Of a stretch of 64,000 bases of DNA, positions 18,676-25,656 are shown one piece after another (within the stretch, counting starts at the first letter, position 1; each line of letters opens with the position of its first letter). The stretch comes from CAYFHQ01 sp964342805 (GTDB lineage: Bacteria; Bacillota; Clostridia; Peptostreptococcales; Acidaminobacteraceae). Made by a program: the position numbers and the translations under genes. A model generated the notes under the pieces. It was not told where the DNA came from, did no database searches, and saw only the letters and a program-made list of their open reading frames with translations. The stretch is from contig CAYFHQ010000010.1 of NCBI GenBank assembly GCA_964342805.1, positions 1 to 64,000 on the forward strand. Direction: 5' to 3'.

Positions 18676-19395
18676 ATGAAAGGTCGTATTTTAGTACTTG
18701 TCACCGGAAGCTCCACCGTGTCCACGGGATTTGGCACCGCCCCCGCAGGGCTCAATGTCTTTTCCTTGGTCGAAGCCATCGATCCAGCGATCCGAGCCGG
18801 CTGGACCATTCACTATACCTCACTTCACGGATCAACTCCCACCTGCCAGGACGGCTGTTTCCACCTCCTGGGTGAAGTGGACAGGGACTACTACGAGTCC
18901 TATGTGGAAGACAATCCTAACTACTTGCTGCCAACTGACTTGGCCAGCTTAACAGAAGAAAAATTGCAACCCTTCGTTGGCCTCCTGATTCCTGACGGCC
19001 TAGGTTGCATTGATGATATGCCCAATCATACCGCTTTAAAGCGTCTATTGCAACATTTTCACCACTATAAAAAGCCCATTGGTACCCTGGGCTTTGGAAT
19101 AGCTGGTTTGCTTCATGAAGGTTATGACACCGATTGGCTCTTTGAGGGGTATGACATGACTACCCATTCTGACGAGTACATCGCAAAACTAGAACGGTGG
19201 GTCCTGGACGACGTCCTGACCTTCCACCTCAATGACCATATCCAAACCGGGGGTGGTCACTTGATCTACGGACCACCTGCCAAGGCCTTCCTGGTGGAAG
19301 ACCGAGAACTCCTCACCGGCCACAGTGCCTACAGCGCTGCAGAATTTGGTCGACACTTCTTAAAAAAGGTGGTCCATTGGTTGGAACACCGATAA
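18676..19395 (+). CDS. DJ-1/PfpI (Hsp31-like) protein lacking the nucleophile cysteine
   Basis: A 239-residue protein with a class I amidotransferase-like flavodoxin fold. It has the N-terminal strand ILVLVTGSS, a central GLLIPDGLGCIDDMP and a C-terminal LLTGHSAYSAAEFGR, which corresponds to the TGQNPxS segment of Hsp31-like proteins. Where active members have the nucleophile elbow CHG, this one reads LGFGIAGLL (Gly139-Phe140), so glyoxalase, deglycase or protease activity is not expected by the usual mechanism. The start follows GAAGGAGG. It is divergent from truA. Confidence 0.8.
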   Translation: MKGRILVLVTGSSTVSTGFGTAPAGLNVFSLVEAIDPAIRAGWTIHYTSLHGSTPTCQDGCFHLLGEVDRDYYESYVEDNPNYLLPTDLASLTEEKLQPFVGLLIPDGLGCIDDMPNHTALKRLLQHFHHYKKPIGTLGFGIAGLLHEGYDTDWLFEGYDMTTHSDEYIAKLERWVLDDVLTFHLNDHIQTGGGHLIYGPPAKAFLVEDRELLTGHSAYSAAEFGRHFLKKVVHWLEHR

Positions 19396-19418
19396 GTAAA
19401 AAGATGTGGTCTGGCCGC

Positions 19419-19886
19419 CTATAAAGACCGACCACGCAACCACGACTGGGTTAATTCACGATCTTGAATGACCCAGTCTTTATTTTGGTACTGACGGACC
19501 TGTTCCATCAGGAACTTCCATTTTTCATTATATGCCGTGTACACTTCCTTAGGCATGTCCTGGCCAAGGATCTTATGCATGAGGTGGAGTTCGGTACAGT
19601 ACTCTGTGTCCGGTCGACACTTCATGAAGTTCAGGGTCCATTCATGGGTCTGGCCACCTTCTTCCCATGTAATCTTCAACAGCTTTTCATGGTCCGCTTC
19701 CTTGACCAAGCCGGCAAGGGTAATGGCTGGGTCCCCTTTGGATCGTAAGTGATAGGGCGCATCGATTGCCTTGGTCACTTGATCAAAGTCCCCAAGCCAC
19801 CCCTTGGCATAGGTGGGGTTTGTGAAGAAACGGTAGGCACGACCGGGGTCGCAGGCCAGGCGGGTCATTTGATGTACAAACTTCAT
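19419..19886 (-). CDS. SRPBCC/AHSA1-like hydrophobic-ligand domain protein
   Basis: A 155-residue soluble protein. The early ACDPGRAYRFFTNPTYAKGWLGDFD and the middle ITWEEGGQTHEWTLNF resemble the START/Bet v1-like AHSA1 domain, which binds hydrophobic ligands or Hsp90-type partners. Similarity is moderate and no catalytic role is implied. It lies 15 bp downstream of the lipoprotein gene on the same strand and is probably co-transcribed with it. Confidence 0.6.
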   Translation of the reverse strand: MKFVHQMTRLACDPGRAYRFFTNPTYAKGWLGDFDQVTKAIDAPYHLRSKGDPAITLAGLVKEADHEKLLKITWEEGGQTHEWTLNFMKCRPDTEYCTELHLMHKILGQDMPKEVYTAYNEKWKFLMEQVRQYQNKDWVIQDRELTQSWLRGRSL

Positions 19887-19901
19887 GATAGTCCTCCAAT
19901 G

Positions 19902-21323
19902 TTAAGCGCCTGGAATGAGGCGTTTTTTGTATTCTTCTTTCATATGGGGTAAGACCACGTCCCAGGGAATCTCGATCTCCGGGAAGCCCGCTGCATAGGG
20001 GGCGATCTCATACTGGTCAAAGTAGATGATCAAGCCTCCGGCTGTCCAGCCAAAGCCCCGATTGTCCCCAATACCTTCAAAGACCTTGTCGGCGTCGTTG
20101 TAGAAACCCTCCTTGTTGGTCTTGAGGTATTCTTCTATAAAGCGGTCCATGGCCACCCGGGCCAGGGCCTGGTTGTCGAAGATTTCCATTAGAGCCACCC
20201 GGTTGCCCGTATTGAGGTCCAGGGTAATAATGGTCCGCCCATGGTTGGGGTGGGCTGCCCCCTGAATAAAGTTGGACACACCCAGGGACAAGACCAGAAT
20301 GTCGTCATGTTGCTTTAATATGGACCAGTTTTGCCACACTTCTTGGGCCGGCAGACCTACCCCTGTGACGTCCTCTTCTGGGTTGGTTGCCGTGGTGGCA
20401 TTGAACTCCTTGACTTCGTTTTGCCAGGCCTCCATGGAGGTGAGGGTCTCTTGTAGACTGGTGTTGAGTTCTTCAGCGGTCGGTCCCACAAATACGGGAA
20501 TTCTGATTTCAAGACCCGGTTCTGCCTTATAGTTTTCCAAGATCATGAGACTGTTGCGGACCACCACTGTTTTGCCCGACCCTGGAACCGTGTCCAGGCG
20601 GTCCCCCGCTTCAGTGGAGACAAAGTGGACTTTGTAGTCTGTTTTTTTGTCCTCAAAGGCCCCCTTGGTGTTGAGCAGGTAGCTGTTTTCACTGGCCTCC
20701 CATGGGGCGATCCGGAGGTCCTCCATGTCCCACAGGCTGGCACTATACATTTCTGGTAGGCCTATGCGTCCCCCCATTTCAAAAACGCGAATTTGGGACA
20801 GGATTTGATCCGCTGCCCCTGGGGAGTAATAATGCATGAGGTCTTGCCGTAAGTCCTCTTTTGAGGTGTAGTAGGTGGGTAAAAGGGTGTAGGTCTGGGT
20901 CCAGTAGGGGGTTTCCACGTCCACCATTTGGGCCTTGTCCTGGCTCAGCTTAATAAGCTCCTGATACATGCCAATGGCGGCGACCAGGGCCTCCTGGGCA
21001 CTTTCCCGGCTGTCTACCTGGCCAATGACCTTGCGGTCTGGCAGGGGCAACTTGGGGGCCTCCTCCTCTTCCACGGGTTCTTCCGCTATTTGTTCTACTT
21101 CTTCTGCTGGTTGTTCAACAGCCTCAACTTCTTCTTCCGGCTGCGCTGGTTCATTGGTTTCTATATGAGTGTCCGCAGGTGTTTCCTCTGCGGTTTGTGT
21201 GTTTTCTTCTGTGCCCTCTTGCGTTTGTTCGATGGGCTTCTGTTCTACTTCTGGCTCAACCGATGGCGTACAACCTGCCAGTAGGGCAGTGGCCACCAGG
21301 AGCGAAATCCACTTTTGGTTCAT
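19902..21323 (-). CDS. Lipoprotein with acidic linker and DUF3298-like C-terminus
   Basis: A 473-residue lipoprotein. The signal peptide ends in the lipobox LLAGC (Cys18), followed by a long Glu/Pro/Thr-rich spacer to about residue 95 that would hold the domain away from the membrane. The C-terminal third (ILVLSLGVSNFIQGAAHPNH, LDLNTGNRVALMEIF, FDQYEIAPYAAGFPEIEIP) matches the DUF3298/RsiV-type extracellular domain, which in other proteins binds peptidoglycan-related ligands. The middle is unrecognised. Maturation needs LspA (5446-5898). Confidence 0.85.
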   Translation of the reverse strand: MNQKWISLLVATALLAGCTPSVEPEVEQKPIEQTQEGTEENTQTAEETPADTHIETNEPAQPEEEVEAVEQPAEEVEQIAEEPVEEEEAPKLPLPDRKVIGQVDSRESAQEALVAAIGMYQELIKLSQDKAQMVDVETPYWTQTYTLLPTYYTSKEDLRQDLMHYYSPGAADQILSQIRVFEMGGRIGLPEMYSASLWDMEDLRIAPWEASENSYLLNTKGAFEDKKTDYKVHFVSTEAGDRLDTVPGSGKTVVVRNSLMILENYKAEPGLEIRIPVFVGPTAEELNTSLQETLTSMEAWQNEVKEFNATTATNPEEDVTGVGLPAQEVWQNWSILKQHDDILVLSLGVSNFIQGAAHPNHGRTIITLDLNTGNRVALMEIFDNQALARVAMDRFIEEYLKTNKEGFYNDADKVFEGIGDNRGFGWTAGGLIIYFDQYEIAPYAAGFPEIEIPWDVVLPHMKEEYKKRLIPGA

Positions 21324-21520
21324 TTCAGCCTCCCATCTCTTCTATTATAGACTGAATGGAAGGAAATTGTGTTGCAGGTTGGTGACTTTTGTCACTAATT
21401 TGGTATTTTATGATAACCAGATAAAACACTTAACTCCCATAATATCCTTAACTTCCTTTATTACAGTAAGCATTAGGGATATACTAGTACAAAAGTACTG
21501 AAAGCGACCATGGGGGAATT

Positions 21521-22231
21521 ATGCTGAAAATCGCAGTCTGCGAAGATGAAAAAATCTATGCTGATCAAATAAATAACCTGATACAGGAATACGCCTCGTT
21601 AAATAGCGTAATGTTTGATGTCCAACTCTTTACGAATGGCCATACACTCTTGAGTAGTACAACCAAGTTTGATTTAATTTTTCTTGATATTGGCCTTCCC
21701 GACTACAGTGGTATGGATATTGCAACCATGCTTCGCAACAACGGACTTACATGTAACATCGTATTTACTACATCCCACAAAGAGTTGGTTTTCCAAGCAT
21801 TTAAAGTTAAGGCTTTTGACTATTTAGTAAAGCCGATTTCAAGTGGTGTTCTTACAGATGTAATGCAAAGAGTTTTAGACTCGCAAAGCAACATTGAAAT
21901 GCCAAACTTAGCTCTGTCAGAACGTAGAGGACATATCCGCCAATTTCATAGTTCTGAAATCATCTATATTGAAACACACAAGCGGAAAGCTCTCGTTCAT
22001 ACCCTTGATTCTAAGTATGAAGTCATTGACAAGATCAGTGAGATTGAAAAAATGACAAAGACGCTTCATTTTTTCAGACCACACACAAGTTATCTTATCA
22101 ATCTTGAGCATGTAAAGTCCTTTGGCAAAGGAATGATTACAATGAGTAATGGGGATCAACTTTTATTAAGTAGATTAAAAGAGAAGGATTTTAAACTTAC
22201 TTTGAAACAATTTGCTTTACAAAGGGTCTAA
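21521..22231 (+). CDS. LytTR response regulator of the bacteriocin locus (AgrA/ComE-like)
   Basis: A 236-residue regulator: receiver domain 1-120 with phosphoacceptor Asp56 (LIFLDIGLP), acidic pocket Glu8-Asp9 and the conserved Lys in YLVKP. A LytTR DNA-binding domain (about 135-236) follows, with FHSSEIIYIETHKRKALVHT and FFRPHTSYLINLEHV. This architecture controls peptide-induced bacteriocin and competence genes (AgrA, ComE, PlnC). The kinase gene starts 2 bp after its stop. The likely targets are the small-gene promoters at 23.6-24 kb. Confidence 0.94.
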   Translation: MLKIAVCEDEKIYADQINNLIQEYASLNSVMFDVQLFTNGHTLLSSTTKFDLIFLDIGLPDYSGMDIATMLRNNGLTCNIVFTTSHKELVFQAFKVKAFDYLVKPISSGVLTDVMQRVLDSQSNIEMPNLALSERRGHIRQFHSSEIIYIETHKRKALVHTLDSKYEVIDKISEIEKMTKTLHFFRPHTSYLINLEHVKSFGKGMITMSNGDQLLLSRLKEKDFKLTLKQFALQRV

Positions 22232-22233
22232 AT

Positions 22234-23574
22234 ATGATTGAAAACACATTTGATTTCGTTCTATATATTCTTTCTATGTCTATCGGCTTGGGTTTCGTCT
22301 ACTTTGTTTCAAAGATCATGCTGGACGAATCAAAATCTAAGACGCTCATTCGAATCTATTGGTTTGTTGTAGCAACGTCTACCTACTCGTGGTACATTGT
22401 GAGCAAAGAGAGCACAAGTATTTTGTTTCTTTTTCTATCTGCTGTACTCATTATTGGCGTGTTCAAGGGCAAACTACTCTCAAAGTGTTTAACATTGTTG
22501 ATCGTTGTACTATCTTCATATCTCTTTGAAATGATCCTGCTACTCACATTTTCGCTATACAACCAATCAGGCTTTACGATCATCATAAAAACTAACTTTA
22601 GACTATATGATTCCATCGTTAGTGCTTTGCAAATCATTGTAGTTGTGATCTATTATTGGCTGGTCAAAGCAAGTATGCTTCCGGCCAAGCTCAGAATTGA
22701 TGAAATTAGCGCCGGTTCACAGATTTCAATGATTGCAATAACTTCTTTACTGATGGGATTTATCATTCGAATCAATAGCTCTTTTAAAAGCCTCGAAACT
22801 TTAACCCATTCGCTAACTACATCTTTTCTCACATTAACCTTATTAATGAGTACCATAATCGCAACTGGGATCGTACTCATGATAGGAAAGAATATTCGCG
22901 AGCGATATTTATCGAGATCAAATCTCTTACTGAAAAATCAAATAGAAAGTCAACTCAACCATTATAATCAACTAGAAAAAGTCCTTGTAGAAACACGCAA
23001 GATTAAACATGATATGACCAATCATCTAATCTGCCTTCGACACCTTTTAGATACCAACGACTATCATTCTGCAATCAACTATCTTGATCAGGTAGAGCAA
23101 CGCATTCATTCAATCTCTTCCATTATTGAGACGGGTAACACCATTGTTGATGCCATACTCAATGAGAAAATCAGCATAGCTAGTACAATCGAATGTGACA
23201 TCCACTTCCATGGCTATGTCCCGGGTTCAACCTTTATTGAGTTAACAGATTTGTGCACAATTATTGCTAATACTTTAGACAATGCCCTCGAAGCAACTGA
23301 CAGGTATGAAGGTGATCATACTCGAACAATAGAAATTATATCTAGAGTCGAGTATGGTTTATGGCTTTATAAGATTATCAACCCCTCTAATTACGTCTTG
23401 CTCTCAGACAGGAAGATGCCATTGAGTCAAAAGGCTGATCAATACGCTCATGGACACGGTCTTAACAATGTCAAAGAATCGGTTGAAAGATACTCAGGTG
23501 ACTTAAAGTTATCTTATGACAATCACACATTTTCGTTAACTATTGCACTCCCACTAAAAGATCATACACCGTAA
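22234..23574 (+). CDS. Peptide-sensing histidine kinase, HPK10/AgrC type
   Basis: A 446-residue kinase with six or seven N-terminal membrane helices (to about residue 225), a coiled linker, and the HPK10-type phosphorylation motif KIKHDMTNH with His259. The ATPase domain has the N-box IIANTLDNALEA and a glycine-rich GHGLNNVKE. Kinases of this family sense secreted peptides directly through the membrane domain. With the response regulator and the GG peptide at 23712 it forms a three-component system. Confidence 0.93.
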   Translation: MIENTFDFVLYILSMSIGLGFVYFVSKIMLDESKSKTLIRIYWFVVATSTYSWYIVSKESTSILFLFLSAVLIIGVFKGKLLSKCLTLLIVVLSSYLFEMILLLTFSLYNQSGFTIIIKTNFRLYDSIVSALQIIVVVIYYWLVKASMLPAKLRIDEISAGSQISMIAITSLLMGFIIRINSSFKSLETLTHSLTTSFLTLTLLMSTIIATGIVLMIGKNIRERYLSRSNLLLKNQIESQLNHYNQLEKVLVETRKIKHDMTNHLICLRHLLDTNDYHSAINYLDQVEQRIHSISSIIETGNTIVDAILNEKISIASTIECDIHFHGYVPGSTFIELTDLCTIIANTLDNALEATDRYEGDHTRTIEIISRVEYGLWLYKIINPSNYVLLSDRKMPLSQKADQYAHGHGLNNVKESVERYSGDLKLSYDNHTFSLTIALPLKDHTP

Positions 23575-23611
23575 AAGAAGATATCAATTCTTATTGATAT
23601 CTTCTTTTTTT
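23575..23611 (+). terminator. Terminator of the regulator-kinase operon
   Basis: A perfect 14-bp stem AAGAAGATATCAAT / ATTGATATCTTCTT with a TCTT loop is followed by seven T residues, immediately after the kinase stop. It separates the regulatory genes from the peptide genes. Confidence 0.95.
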
Positions 23612-23618
23612 GCATTTT

Positions 23619-23681
23619 ATGTCATAAAAACTAACATAATATGCAAACTCTATTGGTTTCATGTCATGTAATCCATATAGT
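23619..23681 (+). promoter_or_regulatory. Promoter and candidate LytTR boxes of the inducer peptide
   Basis: TTGGTT (23653-23658), a 17-bp spacer and TATAGT (23676-23681) form a plausible promoter. The heptamer ATGTCAT occurs at 23619 and 23661, exactly 42 bp (four helical turns) apart. The second copy falls in the spacer, so binding there would need to be confirmed. Confidence 0.45.
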
Positions 23682-23711
23682 GAACATATCAAATCTTGAA
23701 AGGAGTATTCC

Positions 23712-23846
23712 ATGAAATCAACTACAAATTCTTTCGATGTCCTTAAGCCAGAAGAGCTGATGAAAACAAGTGGCGGAGGGTCATTCTATGTTGCCATCGA
23801 ACAACTAATTGAGTTTTTCACACAATCATCGTCTGACAAGAAGTAA
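23712..23846 (+). CDS. Double-glycine peptide, probable inducing pheromone
   Basis: A 44-residue gene behind AAAGGAG. The leader (MKSTTNSFDVLKPEELMKTSGG) has the class II pattern of spaced hydrophobic residues, acidic EEL and a terminal Gly-Gly, predicted to be cut by the C39 peptidase of the exporter at 25657. The mature part, about 22 residues, is a short amphipathic segment with a charged tail (FYVAIEQLIEFF, ending SSSDKK) and no Cys. It is far shorter than the two bacteriocin peptides, stands alone behind its own promoter and follows the sensor kinase gene. This is the usual placement of an induction factor. Confidence 0.8.
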   Translation: MKSTTNSFDVLKPEELMKTSGGGSFYVAIEQLIEFFTQSSSDKK

Positions 23847-23875
23847 GCGATTTTTTTAATCTACAACTAGTTAGT

Positions 23876-23912
23876 AATTGCCTTATGGCAATTCAGGCAT
23901 ATCAATATGCCT
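23876..23912 (+). other. Tandem hairpins between pheromone and bacteriocin genes
   Basis: Two perfect 7-bp stems stand side by side: AATTGCC-TTAT-GGCAATT (23876-23893) and AGGCATA-TCAA-TATGCCT (23895-23912), followed by ATATATATTTT. They could attenuate readthrough or protect a processed end, setting different levels of inducer and bacteriocin. Confidence 0.6.
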
Positions 23913-23982
23913 ATATATATTTTGGTTCTAGATAGATAACCCGGGAAAATCTCATCTAGCCATTCAATGAAAGGAAGATAAA

Positions 23983-24234
23983 ATGAAGCAATTTCAAGAA
24001 CTAAACTCAGTGGAATTATCAAACGTAAACGGTGGTGACCTAGGTCATATCGCAGGCGGTGTTGGTGGTGTTATCGGTGGATTTGGCGTGTTCGCTTCCG
24101 GCGCTGCAGCACCAGCGGCAACAACAGTTGCTGCTGCAGTTGGCGTAGTCGGCACTGCTGCATTTGGCGCAGTGGCAATCGTAGCAGGCGTAGCTTTGAT
24201 TGGCTACGGTATTTACGACTCGATCAAAAACTAA
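23983..24234 (+). CDS. Class II bacteriocin-like peptide A (double-glycine leader)
   Basis: An 83-residue precursor. The 18-residue leader MKQFQELNSVELSNVNGG is a textbook double-glycine leader. The core of about 65 residues is almost entirely Gly, Ala and Val, with several GxxxG-type motifs (GHIAGGVGGVIGGFG) and a Lys-Asn end, and contains no Cys. Such cores insert into target membranes as two-peptide bacteriocins. Peptide B follows 16 bp downstream. The ATG is behind AAAGGAAG. Confidence 0.88.
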   Translation: MKQFQELNSVELSNVNGGDLGHIAGGVGGVIGGFGVFASGAAAPAATTVAAAVGVVGTAAFGAVAIVAGVALIGYGIYDSIKN

Positions 24235-24250
24235 CAAAAGGATAAAATAA

Positions 24251-24520
24251 ATGACTTATCAATTGCAAGCACTAAGTACAAGTGAATTGTATGCCATTAA
24301 TGGCGGAGGCATTGCTGACGGATTAGGTGCTATGATCGCAGGATCTGGCATTGGCGCTGTAGGAACAGGCTTTATTACATCTGCAGCTACATCTGGTGCT
24401 GCAACAACTGTTGTAGCTGGTGTTACTGCATCGACTGTTCTAGTTGCAGGTGCTGGAGTTGCTTTAGCAGCCATTGGAGTTGGTGCCATCGTATGGGGTG
24501 CTTCTCAGCTATTTGACTAA
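24251..24520 (+). CDS. Class II bacteriocin-like peptide B (double-glycine leader)
   Basis: An 89-residue precursor with a 19-residue leader (MTYQLQALSTSELYAINGG) and a core of about 70 residues rich in Gly, Ala, Thr and Val, with GxxxG spacing and WGASQLFD at the end. No Cys and no modification enzyme nearby, so an unmodified peptide is expected. Being paired with peptide A at 16 bp suggests a two-component class IIb bacteriocin, though the cores are longer than most known examples. Confidence 0.87.
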   Translation: MTYQLQALSTSELYAINGGGIADGLGAMIAGSGIGAVGTGFITSAATSGAATTVVAGVTASTVLVAGAGVALAAIGVGAIVWGASQLFD

Positions 24521-24526
24521 AAAAGA

Positions 24527-24563
24527 ATGGAGTGGAAGTACTCTAACGTCACTTCCACTCCAT
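24527..24563 (+). terminator. Perfect hairpin after the bacteriocin genes (partial terminator)
   Basis: A 13-bp perfect stem ATGGAGTGGAAGT / ACTTCCACTCCAT with an 11-nt loop begins seven bases after the peptide B stop. The following CTTATAC is only weakly T-rich, so it probably reduces rather than ends transcription into the accessory and export genes. It also makes the ATG at 24527 unavailable as a start. Confidence 0.7.
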
Positions 24564-24586
24564 CTTATACTTGCAAGGAGATTCAA

Positions 24587-25138
24587 ATGAAAAAAACCAC
24601 GAATTTTATCGTATATGCACTTCACTGTCTGTTCTTGACGCTCTATTCACTTCCTTTGCTTGAGAAAGAAGCAACGATTTCAAATAATCCTTGGATCGGC
24701 TCACTTTTTGCCTTTATGCTAGTAACGGTAATTATGCTTGTATCACTCGCTGGGACAAATCTTGTAAAGCACTATAAATTCTTACGTCAGTTCGATCATT
24801 ACCCAAAGTATTGGTTACAAGGGTCAAATGTTAAAAGCATTGCATATATACTATGGTTTTTGGTTGTTGTTGGCTATAGTAACTGGGGACCACCAACTGA
24901 AATAGGCACAATGAACATATTTATACTTGGCTTAACTGCATCTGCATTCTTCTACGCAACTCATTTAAAAGAGTTCATTGTTCAACAAGGTGATGCATTC
25001 GTACTAGTGGATCAACATGCACAGCTGAAACCAGTCAAAATTAGACATATTAACGAAACTGAATTAGAAGTAATCTACTTGAAGTCTACCAAGGTCTCAG
25101 AAAAAAAGAAAATTACGAATTCCACAATGCGAAAATAA
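24587..25138 (+). CDS. Membrane protein of the bacteriocin locus, candidate immunity protein
   Basis: A 183-residue protein with four predicted helices (about residues 8-25, 38-58, 85-100 and 108-126) and a soluble C-terminal tail of mixed charge. The family is not recognised. Its place directly after the bacteriocin genes, ahead of the exporter, is where immunity proteins normally lie, and hydrophobic helical proteins often serve this role. The ATG at 24587 follows AAGGAG; an ATG 60 bp earlier is inside a hairpin. Confidence 0.75.
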   Translation: MKKTTNFIVYALHCLFLTLYSLPLLEKEATISNNPWIGSLFAFMLVTVIMLVSLAGTNLVKHYKFLRQFDHYPKYWLQGSNVKSIAYILWFLVVVGYSNWGPPTEIGTMNIFILGLTASAFFYATHLKEFIVQQGDAFVLVDQHAQLKPVKIRHINETELEVIYLKSTKVSEKKKITNSTMRK

Positions 25139-25160
25139 CGCTACTATCTAGGAGGTAAAA

Positions 25161-25628
25161 ATGAACACAAATCAAGAACTCCGAATGGAAAATATTCTAT
25201 CTTTTCGCTCAAAGATGACACATACCCAGGTACAACAAGAACTAAATGAAATTGACAGATTCATTCAACTAAACAAACTGAGTAAATCCGGGCCTTCAGT
25301 TACTGTAACTTATTCTATTGAGGACCATGAGGGCCAACAACTCCTTGATACTGAAGTACTCATTCCTATCTGCGAGCACTTTACTGAAACAGAAAAATAT
25401 AAGTGCAAGAATCTGTTCCATCTAAAAGGCGCAATAAAAGCACGACATAATGGTAACCCACAACTACTTGGGAACACTATCAATACTCTACTGCATGCAA
25501 TTCATGAGAACAAGTGGCATCAACTCACTCCTGTCTATTGTGTGAACGTGAAAGAGCTTCCTCCAAACAAGGACTTTAACAAGATGGTAATTGATACTTA
25601 CATCGGTGTGAGTACATCAATTCTATAA
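25161..25628 (+). CDS. GyrI-like effector-binding-domain protein (tentative)
   Basis: A 155-residue soluble protein without membrane segments. The pattern KSGPSVTVTYSI, then LLDTEVLIPI, then a helix with KARHNGNPQLLGNTINTLL and PVYCVNVKEL, resembles the order of conserved segments in GyrI-like/SOUL effector-binding domains, which bind small ligands or proteins. Assignment is from pattern only. Lying 22 bp after the candidate immunity gene and 28 bp before the exporter, it belongs to the bacteriocin operon; it might bind the peptides or aid immunity. Confidence 0.6.
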   Translation: MNTNQELRMENILSFRSKMTHTQVQQELNEIDRFIQLNKLSKSGPSVTVTYSIEDHEGQQLLDTEVLIPICEHFTETEKYKCKNLFHLKGAIKARHNGNPQLLGNTINTLLHAIHENKWHQLTPVYCVNVKELPPNKDFNKMVIDTYIGVSTSIL

Positions 25629-25656
25629 GAGCGAATATACGTGAAGGATAACGGCT

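Noticed and set aside
23983..24520. Lanthipeptides or other modified peptides
   Set aside because: No Cys in either core and no modification enzymes in the locus.
24527..24586. Longer N-terminus for the membrane protein starting at 24527
   Set aside because: The ATG lies in a perfect hairpin without a ribosome binding site; 24587 has AAGGAG.
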